Shown here in pieces: positions 1 to 7,584 of a stretch of DNA of 64,000 bases (the stretch's first letter is position 1; each line of letters starts with the position of its first letter). The position numbers were made by a program, and so were the translations under genes. The notes below the pieces were generated by a model. It did no database searches. It saw nothing but the letters and a program-made list of their open reading frames with translations, and had not been told where the DNA came from. Source of the stretch: Hymenobacter duratus (lineage in GTDB: Bacteria; Bacteroidota; Bacteroidia; Cytophagales; Hymenobacteraceae); contig NZ_JACWZZ010000002.1 in assembly GCF_014698995.1 (NCBI RefSeq), positions 248,001-312,000 of the forward strand, given 5' to 3'.

Positions 1-1473
1 CCCGCATTGGCGGAGCTGTTTCTCCAGGCCGGTCAGGGCCTGCCGGCACACGGCCGCCAATGCCACCGGCTCCGGCCGGTAGCTGCCCTGCTGGTCGCGG
101 ATAGCCAGAATGCCGTTGACGTCGGCCAGCACGCCATCCAGCTGCTGGATACTGGTACGCAGGTGATTGAGTGACTCGTCGAACACGGGCGACGCTTTAT
201 CAACTCGCAGAAGCAGGTTGCTGTAGCCAAGCGCATTGGCCAGTGGTGCCCGCAGATTATGCGACACGATATAGGCAAACTGTTGCAGGTCGGCATTTTG
301 CTTGCCCAGCCTGTCGGCCAGCAGCAGTTGCTTCTCCTCCGCTTCTTTGCGCGCCGTGATGTCCTGCATGGCGCCAATCATCCGGACCGGGTGGCCATGC
401 TCGTCGCGCAGGATATAGCCCCGGTCGAATACGACTGCCCAGGAGCCATCAGCACGGAGAAACTTGTATTCCTGCTGCCAGAATGTGTTGGCGGTGTTGA
501 AGGCCGTTTGCACCAGACCCGCCACTACCCGTTGGTGTTCTGCTTCTTCTACGGCATCAGCCCACGTGCTGAATGGGGTCGGATTCTGCTTTAGCTCATA
601 GCCAAACAACGTATTAAACCCCTCCCCCCAAAACAGCGTGTTGGCCGCCACGTTCCAATCGTAAAGAGCGTCGGTAGTAGCCCTGAGAGCATACTGAAAC
701 CGTTCGTTACTGGTCTGCAGGTCTGCTTCCACTTCCTTCTGCGCCGTCAGGTCATGTACAATCCCGACCAGCTGGCAGCAGGTACCGTCCGGCTCCAGCA
801 CGGGGGTTATGCTTACTTCAGCCGTTTTGCGGCCGTTCGGATAATCTGACACTTCCTGCCAGACGACGCTCTTCATGGTACGCAGCGCCGTATTGTAGTG
901 CTCCAGCACCATACTGAGCGACGGCTCAGGAATAACTTCCGGAACCAGACTGCCCACTACCCGAGCCGCCGACACACCGGTCGTTTGCTCGAATGCCTTG
1001 TTCACAAACATGAACCGGAACTGCCCGTCTTCTTCCCGCCGCAGCACAAACGTCACGTCAGCAATATTATCGAAGATGACTGACAGATGCTTTTCGCGTT
1101 CCAGCAGCAAAGAATTTGTGGACGATGCCAGCTCCTTCCTGACCACCCCGTAGACTCCGGCCGCGTGCCCTTCGGCGGCCGGCAGTAGCGTCAGCAAAAC
1201 CGGTAGTGGCTGGCCTTGCACCAGCAGTTGCGCTTCGCAGGCCACTACTTCGCCGGCTGCCGCGCGGCGCAGGTATTGGCGCAGGGCGTCAGCCTCCGAC
1301 GAAACCGTGAGCTCCATGAGCAATTGCCCGGCTAAGTGCGCGGCGGGCTGTTGGAGCAAGCCGGCAAATCCGGCTGTCAGTTGAGACAAACGCCCCTTTT
1401 CGTCCAGCCTGAAGGCGGCTTCCGCACTGTGCTCAAATCCTGTACTATCCAGCGGCGTACCTGCATCTATCAT
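1..1473 (-). CDS. PAS-domain sensor histidine kinase (C-terminus beyond window)
   Basis: Membrane-free sensor kinase fragment of 491 residues; the gene enters on the minus strand and its catalytic ATPase part lies beyond position 1. An N-terminal PAS-like segment (about residues 1-115) is followed by two clearer PAS/PAC modules (about 125-250 and 255-380), the second ending in the usual MQDITARKEAEEK PAC-to-kinase linker. The phosphoacceptor motif FAYIVSHNLRAPL places His405 in a HisKA dimerisation helix. The start is the ATG at 1473, reading MIDAGTPLDST; no earlier in-frame ATG was chosen. No transmembrane segment is visible, so it probably senses a cytoplasmic signal through PAS. A response-regulator partner is not seen nearby. 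The kinase call is secure; the signal is unknown. Confidence 0.9.
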   Translation of the reverse strand, partial: MIDAGTPLDSTGFEHSAEAAFRLDEKGRLSQLTAGFAGLLQQPAAHLAGQLLMELTVSSEADALRQYLRRAAAGEVVACEAQLLVQGQPLPVLLTLLPAAEGHAAGVYGVVRKELASSTNSLLLEREKHLSVIFDNIADVTFVLRREEDGQFRFMFVNKAFEQTTGVSAARVVGSLVPEVIPEPSLSMVLEHYNTALRTMKSVVWQEVSDYPNGRKTAEVSITPVLEPDGTCCQLVGIVHDLTAQKEVEADLQTSNERFQYALRATTDALYDWNVAANTLFWGEGFNTLFGYELKQNPTPFSTWADAVEEAEHQRVVAGLVQTAFNTANTFWQQEYKFLRADGSWAVVFDRGYILRDEHGHPVRMIGAMQDITARKEAEEKQLLLADRLGKQNADLQQFAYIVSHNLRAPLANALGYSNLLLRVDKASPVFDESLNHLRTSIQQLDGVLADVNGILAIRDQQGSYRPEPVALAAVCRQALTGLEKQLRQCG

Positions 1474-1631
1474 AGTCAGTCGGAAGCAAAACAATTCGTC
1501 TCATTCTGGCAGCTTCCCGGCTAGTGTCTTTTGCTCATGCAGCAGAAGCGGCAGCGACGGTAATGAGGCAGAAGTATACTCGCGAGGGTATAAAGAAAGT
1601 GAATTACCGCAACTCATTCAGTATAAGCACC

Positions 1632-2105
1632 TCAATCTGATATTTTGTCATTTTCGGCTGGCCCGGTATAGTGCGGCACTTCAGCCAGCCGCTCGTTGGT
1701 ACGCTGCTCGAAATTCACGCGCCAGCAGAAATGGTGCAGGCCGTTGGTCAGCAGCAGCAGCGGGGCACCAATGGTCTGGTTGTAGGTGGCAGCCTGCATA
1801 GCCACTGCGGCCGTGATGGGCACCGTGGGACGCTTGCATTCTACTAACAGCAGCGGCAGGCCGGTGGCATCCAGCGCAACCAAATCGGTGCGCTTCTGGC
1901 GCTGGTTGTAGCGGTGCCCCTGCTCCAAACTCAGCAGGCCTTTGGGGTAGCCGCGGTGGTTGATGAGGTAATGCACCACGTGCTGGCGCACCCATTCTTC
2001 GGGGGTCAGCACCACATGCTTGCGGCGCAACACATCCCATATCAGCAAATTTTCGCTGGATTGTGTAACTTTGTATTCGAAAGGCGGCAGGTTCAACTCT
2101 TGCAT
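1632..2105 (-). CDS. Type I restriction enzyme R N-terminal-like (HSDR_N_2) nuclease-fold protein
   Basis: A 157-residue protein with a PD-(D/E)xK fold signature: Asp74 in KRTDLVALD and Glu89-x-Lys91 in LLVECKRP, which are the metal and catalytic residues of HsdR N-terminal domains. It has no helicase domain, so it is the stand-alone family common in Bacteroidota rather than a restriction subunit. The frame stays open to 2270, but the start is put at the ATG at 2105 (MQELNLPPF), which is the usual family N-terminus. A GGAGG lies only 2 nt upstream of that ATG, closer than a working Shine-Dalgarno site. No methylase or specificity subunit is nearby. It is divergent from the AMP nucleosidase gene. 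Its cellular role is not known to me. Confidence 0.8.
   Translation of the reverse strand: MQELNLPPFEYKVTQSSENLLIWDVLRRKHVVLTPEEWVRQHVVHYLINHRGYPKGLLSLEQGHRYNQRQKRTDLVALDATGLPLLLVECKRPTVPITAAVAMQAATYNQTIGAPLLLLTNGLHHFCWRVNFEQRTNERLAEVPHYTGPAENDKISD
2066..2073 (+). promoter_or_regulatory. Candidate -7 box TAACTTTG for a short plus-strand transcript
   Basis: TAACTTTG is an exact match to the Bacteroidota -7 consensus TAnnTTTG. It lies inside the start of the divergent minus-strand gene and would start RNA near 2080, just before the hairpins that end in the terminator at 2158-2195. A clear -33 TTTG at the right distance was not found, and the match could be coding chance. Confidence 0.3.
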
Positions 2106-2157
2106 CACCTCCAAAGGTACGGTCCCCGAACTTCGGTTCCCGCTTTTCCCCTCCGTA

Positions 2158-2195
2158 CCGTCACATCCTCTTTCCAAGGATCTGACGGTTTTTTT
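2158..2195 (+). terminator. Orphan plus-strand intrinsic terminator or attenuator upstream of AMP nucleosidase
   Basis: CCGTCA-c-ATCCT pairs with AGGAT-c-TGACGG around a 7-nt loop and is followed by seven T residues (2189-2195), a strong intrinsic terminator read on the plus strand. No plus-strand gene lies upstream; the neighbouring gene runs the other way. An alternative stem GGTACGG (2116-2122) with CCGTACC (2153-2159) uses the first two bases of the terminator stem, so the two cannot both form completely. This suggests an attenuated leader of the AMP nucleosidase gene or the end of a small RNA. Confidence 0.65.
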
Positions 2196-2300
2196 GTACC
2201 CGGTTGGGTGCCCGGCCAAGGCAGCAGATACTGAGTTTCTCCTGCCCAAAGCCCTATTTTTCTCATTCATTCACTCGTTTAGCCATTCCCCGAATTGCCT

Positions 2301-3074
2301 ATGAAATCCAAATCTGACATTGTAGAAAACTGGCTGCCCCGCTACACCGGCGTGCCGCTGAAAGAGTTCGGACAGTACATTCTGCTGACCAACTTCATCA
2401 ACTATGTGCACATGTTCGCCGAACAGTTTGGCGTGGAAGTGCGCGGCCTCGACAAGCCGATGCAGACGGCTACCGCCAACGGCATCACCATCATCAACTT
2501 CGGCATGGGCTCGCCGATGGCTGCCACCGTCATGGACCTGCTGTCGGCCGTGAAGCCCAAGGCGGCGCTGTTTCTGGGTAAATGCGGCGGCCTGAAGAAC
2601 AAAACCAAGCTCGGCGACCTGATTCTGCCCATCGCCGCTATCCGGGGTGAGGGTACGTCGGATGACTATCTGCCGGCCGAAATTCCGGCCCTGCCTTCGT
2701 TCCGGCTGCAGCGCGCGGTCAGCAGCATGATCAAAAAGCACGAGAAGGACTACTGGACCGGCACGGTGTATACCACCAACCGCCGCGTGTGGGAGCACGA
2801 CGAAAACTTCAAGGAGTATCTGCGCCAGATCCGGGCCATGGCCGTGGATATGGAAACGGCCACCATTTTCACGGTTGGCTTCGTCAATGAGATTCCGCAT
2901 GGCGCGCTGCTGCTCGTCAGCGACAACCCCATGACGCCCGAAGGCGTGAAAACTGCTGAAAGCGACAAGAAGGTGACGGCCGACTACGTCACGGCGCACC
3001 TGCAGATTGGGATTGACTCGCTGCTGGAACTGAAAAACTCCGGCGAATCGGTGAAGCACATGCGCTTCGAATAG
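2301..3074 (+). CDS. amn: AMP nucleosidase
   Basis: Cleaves AMP to adenine and ribose 5-phosphate in the cytoplasm, helping set adenylate levels. The 257-residue protein is the short Bacteroidota form of the purine nucleoside phosphorylase superfamily without the N-terminal extension of the E. coli enzyme. Visible motifs are NFGMGSP (67-72), LGKCGG (92-97, phosphate or substrate loop), AVDMETA (181-187, nucleoside-binding Met-Glu pair) and SDNP (207-210, catalytic Asp). The start is the ATG at 2301 rather than the TTG two codons earlier. A strong terminator at 3123-3161 ends the unit, so it is probably monocistronic. The leader contains an unexpected terminator-like hairpin at 2158-2195. Uridine/adenosine phosphorylase activity is the main alternative, but sequence features favour AMP nucleosidase. 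Confidence 0.88.
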   Translation: MKSKSDIVENWLPRYTGVPLKEFGQYILLTNFINYVHMFAEQFGVEVRGLDKPMQTATANGITIINFGMGSPMAATVMDLLSAVKPKAALFLGKCGGLKNKTKLGDLILPIAAIRGEGTSDDYLPAEIPALPSFRLQRAVSSMIKKHEKDYWTGTVYTTNRRVWEHDENFKEYLRQIRAMAVDMETATIFTVGFVNEIPHGALLLVSDNPMTPEGVKTAESDKKVTADYVTAHLQIGIDSLLELKNSGESVKHMRFE

Positions 3075-3122
3075 CAAAACTGCCGCCCGAAAGTTAGCTT
3101 GCACGGTATGCAGGCACCCTCT

Positions 3123-3161
3123 ATCCCCAGTGCCTCACCCGAGGGCGCTGGGGATTTTTTT
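3123..3161 (+). terminator. Intrinsic terminator of the AMP nucleosidase gene
   Basis: ATCCCCAGtGCC pairs with GGCgCTGGGGAT around a 9-nt loop, followed by seven T residues (3155-3161). Confidence 0.85.
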
Positions 3162-3233
3162 GGCAGAAACGGACCGCAGCCGTGCGGTTCGGGCTCTTAC
3201 CAATCTGTGTATCAGACCTCCAAAACGAATTCT

Positions 3234-3668
3234 ATGACCTCATTTTCTACTCCTTATCTGGATATCATTTACCGGCCGGAACAGCACGTATTGCTGGGGC
3301 GCTGGCTGCGGGGCGTGATGCCCTTTGAGCTGCAGCAGGGCTATGCCGCCCTGCTGGAAGCGGCCACCGAGTACAACTGCCGCTTCTGGCTGCTCGATAT
3401 CCGGCGGCGCGCCGGGGTTGATTCGTCGGATGTATTCTGGATTATGGAAGAGTTTTTTCCGAAGCTGCAGCCCCGCTTGGGCCGCACCACGTACTTGGCC
3501 TTCCTGATGTCGCCGCACCACCTGGCCGGCGTGCTCGCCAACGCTACCATTCCTTCACTCACGTACTTCGATACGCTTCCCTACCAGCTGCAGCGCTTCA
3601 CCGACGAGTCGGCTTCACTAGAGTGGCTGCAGCAGCAGTACCAGCAGGATGCGGTAGCCAGCCAATAA
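3234..3668 (+). CDS. Hypothetical protein, 144 aa
   Basis: A soluble protein of 144 residues with no signal peptide or membrane segment. It starts with an aromatic beta-strand-like segment (PYLDIIYRPEQHVLLGRW), and a central FWLLDIRRR strand resembles the central strand of STAS-like or SpoIIAA-like domains, but I do not recognise a firm family. The C-terminal part is predicted helical and Gln-rich near the end (LQQQYQQDA). The start chosen is the ATG at 3234; the frame is open upstream but that sequence includes the preceding terminator. It lies between a strong terminator and the promoter of the next gene, so it appears to be transcribed alone. Function unknown. Confidence 0.7.
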   Translation: MTSFSTPYLDIIYRPEQHVLLGRWLRGVMPFELQQGYAALLEAATEYNCRFWLLDIRRRAGVDSSDVFWIMEEFFPKLQPRLGRTTYLAFLMSPHHLAGVLANATIPSLTYFDTLPYQLQRFTDESASLEWLQQQYQQDAVASQ

Positions 3669-3680
3669 CCTCCCCTACTA

Positions 3681-3710
3681 TTTGGATGCGGAATGCCGTG
3701 TGTACTTTCG
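3681..3710 (+). promoter_or_regulatory. Bacteroidota-type promoter of the amidohydrolase gene
   Basis: TTTG (3681-3684) is followed after 18 nt by TACTTTCG (3703-3710), one mismatch from TAnnTTTG. The predicted RNA start falls at or within a few bases of the ATG at 3715, so the mRNA would be nearly leaderless. Confidence 0.55.
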
Positions 3711-3714
3711 CCCC

Positions 3715-5373
3715 ATGATTCTGTTTCGCCTCCGCCTGCTGGTAGTGCTGCTGCTGCCCGCTCTGCTCAACAGCTGCCAGCCCCGCACCGCTGCCGACCT
3801 GATTGTGTACAACGCCACCGTCTACACCGTCGATTCGGCGTTCAGCAAGGCGCAGGCCTTTGCTGTGCAGGATGGCCGGTTTGTGGCGGTAGGCACCGCT
3901 GAGGAAATCCGGGCCAAGTACCAGAGCAAGCAGGAAGTGGATGCGCAGGGCCAGTTTATCTATCCTGGCTTCTACGACGCGCACTGCCACTTCTACCGCT
4001 ATGCCCTGGGCCTGCGCGACGCTAACCTGGTAGGCACCGGCTCGTGGCAGGAAGTGGTGAAGAAACTCCAGGAGCAGCGTCGGCAGTACCCGCAGGCTGC
4101 TTGGCTGACGGGACGCGGCTGGGACCAGAACGACTGGCCTGGCAAGCAGTTTCCTACCAAAGACACCCTCGATGCGCTGTTTCCGAACACACCCGTTTTC
4201 ATTATCCGGGTAGATGGCCACGCGGCCCTCGTCAACCAGAAGGCCCTGGATCTGGCCGGCATTACGGCCCGCACACCCATCAGCGGGGGCACCATTACTC
4301 TAGATGCGGGCGGCAAACTCACCGGCCTGCTCGTAGACAATGCCGTAAAGCTGGTATCGAGCAAGATTCCGGCGGCCACACCGGCAGAGGCGGAAGCCGC
4401 ACTGCTCGAAGCCCAGCAAAACTGCTTGGCCGTGGGCCTCACCAGCCTTGCCGACGCGGGCCTGGACAAGTCGGACATCGACCAGATGCAGGCGCTGCAG
4501 AAGACCGGTAAGCTGAAGCTACGCCTCTACGCCATGCTCAACCCGACCAAAGCCAACCGGGACTTTTACCTCAAAAATGGTCCGGTCTTTACGGACCAGC
4601 TCACCGTCAGCTCGTTCAAAGTATATGCCGATGGAGCCCTGGGTTCCCGCGGCGCCTGCCTGGTGCATCCGTATTCCGACCGGCCCAAGGAAACCGGCTT
4701 CCTGCTTTCCACCGAGAAGGAATTTCGGACCCTGGCGCAGGAAATTGCGGCCAGCAAGTTCCAGATGAACACCCACGCCATCGGCGACTCAGCGAACCGT
4801 ATCATTCTGAACATCTACGGCGAGGCGCTGCAGGGCCAGCAAGACCGGCGCTGGCGCATCGAGCATGCCCAGGTGGTAACTCCGGCCGACATGCCCAAGT
4901 TCGGGCAGTTCGGCATTGTGCCTTCGGTGCAGCCTACGCACGCTACTTCTGATATGTACTGGGCCGGCGAGCGGCTGGGCGCGGCCCGCCTCAAAACAGC
5001 GTATGCCTACGAGGCCCTCCGCAAGCAGTACGGGCAGGTGGCTATCGGCAGCGACTTTCCGGTGGAAGACATCAATCCGCTGTTCGGCTATCATTCGGCC
5101 GTGGCCCGGCAGGATGCCAGGAACTACCCCGGCGGCGGCTTTCAGATGGAAAACGCGCTGAGCCGCCCCGATGCTCTGCGCGGCATGACCACCTGGGCTG
5201 CCCATGCCGCCTTCGAGGAAAAGCAGAAAGGCAGCATCCGTCCCGGTATGGCCGCCGACTTCGTGCTGCTGAATACTGACCTGCTGGAGGCTCCCAAGGA
5301 AAAGCTGCGCAGTGCCAGAGTGCAACAGACCTGGATTGCCGGCGAGCAGGTGTTTACCGTAACATCTCGGTAA
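3715..5373 (+). CDS. YtcJ-like amidohydrolase, predicted lipoprotein
   Basis: A 552-residue metal-dependent hydrolase of the amidohydrolase_3/YtcJ family, predicted to act outside the inner membrane because it begins with a lipoprotein signal ending in LLNSC (acylated Cys21). The composite beta-sandwich starts at about residue 25; the metal-binding HxH is His90-Cys-His92 in GFYDAHCHF. Later metal or catalytic motifs are NTHAIGDSANR, EHAQVV and AIGSDFPVE (the conserved late Asp). The frame is open to 3682 but only with a TTG start that would bury the signal; the ATG at 3715 is chosen. The substrate cannot be told from sequence; the family hydrolyses amides and formamide-like groups. It ends at a terminator shared with the convergent gene. 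Confidence 0.85.
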   Translation: MILFRLRLLVVLLLPALLNSCQPRTAADLIVYNATVYTVDSAFSKAQAFAVQDGRFVAVGTAEEIRAKYQSKQEVDAQGQFIYPGFYDAHCHFYRYALGLRDANLVGTGSWQEVVKKLQEQRRQYPQAAWLTGRGWDQNDWPGKQFPTKDTLDALFPNTPVFIIRVDGHAALVNQKALDLAGITARTPISGGTITLDAGGKLTGLLVDNAVKLVSSKIPAATPAEAEAALLEAQQNCLAVGLTSLADAGLDKSDIDQMQALQKTGKLKLRLYAMLNPTKANRDFYLKNGPVFTDQLTVSSFKVYADGALGSRGACLVHPYSDRPKETGFLLSTEKEFRTLAQEIAASKFQMNTHAIGDSANRIILNIYGEALQGQQDRRWRIEHAQVVTPADMPKFGQFGIVPSVQPTHATSDMYWAGERLGAARLKTAYAYEALRKQYGQVAIGSDFPVEDINPLFGYHSAVARQDARNYPGGGFQMENALSRPDALRGMTTWAAHAAFEEKQKGSIRPGMAADFVLLNTDLLEAPKEKLRSARVQQTWIAGEQVFTVTSR

Positions 5374-5396
5374 TCCCTGTTTTTTTGAAAAAGCAC

Positions 5397-5430
5397 AAGG
5401 CCGACCGTAACATAACGGCCGGCCTTTTTT
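5397..5430. terminator. Terminator between convergent genes
   Basis: AAGGCCGaCCGT pairs, with one mismatch, with ACGGcCGGCCTT, followed by TTTT on the plus strand. A-rich sequence on the other flank (5388-5392) could let it serve the minus-strand gene too. Confidence 0.7.
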
Positions 5431-5447
5431 CATGGCGTTTTCCTATT

Positions 5448-6896
5448 CTAGTACAATACTACTCGTCGCAGTACTCGACCGGCATTGGCATACTCAACCT
5501 GTACATAGTAAGTACCGGCGGCCAAACCTGCTACTGGCAGTGTGAGCATGTCCGTGGGTTGCTCCAGGGTGAGCACCGGCTGGCCCAGCACGTCAAGTAA
5601 TTGTACACGTTGTGGCCGGCTACCGGCATCCAGACGCAGGTTGAGCGTTTCGCGGGCCGGTACTGGCCAGGCAACCGTACGAGCATCAGCCACCGAGGAC
5701 ATTATCCCCAGCACGTTGGCATCAAGCACCCGCACTAAACTAGTAGCACTGCCAGTTACCACCCCAGATAATGCTGCGCCAGCTATCATAATTGCGCCGT
5801 CAGGCTGCACCAGAAACCGTCGGACATTACCAGCAATACCCGTTATAAATCCTGCATCAGCGCTGCCATTAGATTGCACGCGTTCCACTGTAGCATGAGC
5901 TAGTAACACCCGCCCGTTGGGCTGCACAGAAAGTGCTTTTACTGCCCCAACATATGGTGGCACCGTGAAAGACCTGAAATAGCCAAAGGACGAGTCAATT
6001 GTACCATCAGGCAAGTACCGGCGCAGTAAACTATTGCCCGGACTGCCTTGAAACATACCACCCGCGTAGATTCTACCAGCAGCATCCAGCGCCAACCCAT
6101 TCAGATCGGCAGTAACCGAACTTTCCAGCGGAGAGAAAGCAGTATCAATCGTGCCATCAGGCTGCAGTCGTATAAGCATGAACGCTCGACGGTAAGAGGG
6201 CCCGTTTGCAGCTACTAAAATCTTCCCATCAGGTTGAATCAATATCGTGTGGGGCGAGGTATCGGGGGTCGGGAGGGCATACTGAAAGCTAGGGTCGTAT
6301 TGGCCGTTGGTGCCATTGAGCCGGACGATCTGCTGCTCACTGAACCCCGCACCACGCATATTTACTCTGCCCACTACTAGTAACTGCGCATCGGGCTGTA
6401 TCAGCACCTGAGCTATTCCGTAGCTGGTGGCAATAGCCGATGAAGCTGGAGTGAAAGTTGAGTCCAAAGTTCCTGAAGGCAGCAGCCGGCCCAAGTATAT
6501 TCGTCCACTGCCAGCCAAAGTGGTGAAACTACCGCCCACGAGTAAGCGCCCATCTGGCTGCAACGCTAAGCTGTTTACCGGCCCATTGGTGGCACACGCC
6601 GCTGTGAAAGCAGCATCGAGGGTACCATTCGCTTCTAGGCGCGCCAGCCGGGAAGCAGCCACCCCATTGATGGCTGTGAAGTCGCCGCCAATGATGTATT
6701 TCCCGTCCGGCTGGCGCACTATATCATTGATAGTACTCGCCTCTACAGCACCGGTTATGGAGTTGAGTTTAGTAGCTTGAATTGGTGGAAATGTTGGGTC
6801 GATGATAGACTGTTGCGCCCAGGCTGACAGAGAAAGCAGTGTCACGGCTACCATAACACCCATATTCCGGACGAGAGATATGCAATTTTTGGCCAT
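5448..6896 (-). CDS. Secreted delta-60 repeat protein with T9SS sorting domain
   Basis: A 482-residue exported protein. A signal peptide (residues 1-24, ending SAWA-QQ) is followed by about eight delta-60 repeats of roughly 50 residues, recognised by recurring RQPDGKYIIGG, LQPDGRLLVGG and IQPDGKILVAA cores and LDxxF elements, which form beta-propeller-like blades. The last 75 residues (VPARETLNLRL to the final VVLY) are a type A T9SS C-terminal sorting domain, so the protein is likely sent to the cell surface. The start is the ATG at 6896 (MAKNCISL), which gives a clean signal; an earlier in-frame start exists at 6929. The base composition is visibly more AT-rich than in neighbouring genes. 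Ligand and role unknown. Confidence 0.85.
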   Translation of the reverse strand: MAKNCISLVRNMGVMVAVTLLSLSAWAQQSIIDPTFPPIQATKLNSITGAVEASTINDIVRQPDGKYIIGGDFTAINGVAASRLARLEANGTLDAAFTAACATNGPVNSLALQPDGRLLVGGSFTTLAGSGRIYLGRLLPSGTLDSTFTPASSAIATSYGIAQVLIQPDAQLLVVGRVNMRGAGFSEQQIVRLNGTNGQYDPSFQYALPTPDTSPHTILIQPDGKILVAANGPSYRRAFMLIRLQPDGTIDTAFSPLESSVTADLNGLALDAAGRIYAGGMFQGSPGNSLLRRYLPDGTIDSSFGYFRSFTVPPYVGAVKALSVQPNGRVLLAHATVERVQSNGSADAGFITGIAGNVRRFLVQPDGAIMIAGAALSGVVTGSATSLVRVLDANVLGIMSSVADARTVAWPVPARETLNLRLDAGSRPQRVQLLDVLGQPVLTLEQPTDMLTLPVAGLAAGTYYVQVEYANAGRVLRRVVLY

Positions 6897-6978
6897 GTGT
6901 TTACAAGATAATAAGCCGGGAGGCGGCAAGATAATTATCTGATTTATAAAAATATTCTTACAAGAGAATTAATTATTC

Positions 6979-7488
6979 CTACTTCTCGTCGGCGGAGGGG
7001 CCGTAGAGGCCGGGCACCGGAATGTCGAGCAGACGCAGGTACACGGTGAGCTGGCCCCGGTGATGAATGCTGTGGTTGAGGCCCATGAGGCGGATGGCAG
7101 TGCTTTTCGGACGGTCAAACATCACCTGCTCGCCGCGGTGCAGCTTGAAACTGTGGGTCAGCTTCTCGTCGGTGGTGGCCTGCAGCTCCTGCTGCAACGT
7201 GGCGCTGTACTCGTCGAAGCGGGCCAGCAGCTCCTCCTTGCTCGTGGGCGTAGGGCCGGGCTTGGGCGCATCGGGGTCGAGGAAGTCGCGCGAGTCGTGG
7301 GTGACAAACAGCGTCTTGAAGGCCAGCAGGTTGACAACGTGCGTGGCCAGCTGCCACAGCGTCATGCTCTTGGGGTGCGGGCGGTACTCGGCCTGCTCAA
7401 ACGGTACTCGTTCGAGCACTTTGCGGGTGCCGGCCAGCTCCACATGGAGCTCCGCCAGAATATTTTGCTGCAGGGAAGAAGTGTGCAT
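6979..7488 (-). CDS. DinB family protein
   Basis: A 169-residue four-helix-bundle protein of the DinB/YfiT superfamily, which holds metal-dependent thiol transferases and many proteins of unknown role. The metal triad is visible as His50 (LATHVVN) and His139/His143 (NHSIHHRGQLTVYLR), the classical H...HxxxH layout near the C-terminus. The start is the ATG at 7488 (MHTSSLQQ); the longer open frame from 7536 would run over the upstream terminator. It is transcribed in the same direction as the transporter upstream, but a terminator hairpin separates them. The substrate is unknown. Confidence 0.85.
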   Translation of the reverse strand: MHTSSLQQNILAELHVELAGTRKVLERVPFEQAEYRPHPKSMTLWQLATHVVNLLAFKTLFVTHDSRDFLDPDAPKPGPTPTSKEELLARFDEYSATLQQELQATTDEKLTHSFKLHRGEQVMFDRPKSTAIRLMGLNHSIHHRGQLTVYLRLLDIPVPGLYGPSADEK

Positions 7489-7529
7489 TGGGTTGACTGT
7501 AAGTGGGGTTAAACGCGAGGAAAAGCAAA

Positions 7530-7556
7530 CGAGCATCGGGGCCTTCCCGATGCTCG
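7530..7556 (-). terminator. Terminator of the UMF1-type transporter gene
   Basis: CGAGCATCGGG and CCCGATGCTCG form a perfect 11-bp inverted repeat around GCCTT. On the minus strand it is followed by CGTTTGCTTTTCC, a weak U-rich tract. Confidence 0.7.
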
Positions 7557-7584
7557 TGCAAGAAGCAAAAACCGTTCGTAATGT

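Noticed and set aside
1632..2105. Restriction-modification system suggested by the HsdR N-terminal-like protein
   Set aside because: No helicase domain, methylase or specificity subunit; the stand-alone form is common in this phylum.
2271..3104. 277-codon minus-strand frame over amn
   Set aside because: Shadow of the well supported AMP nucleosidase; no motif of its own.
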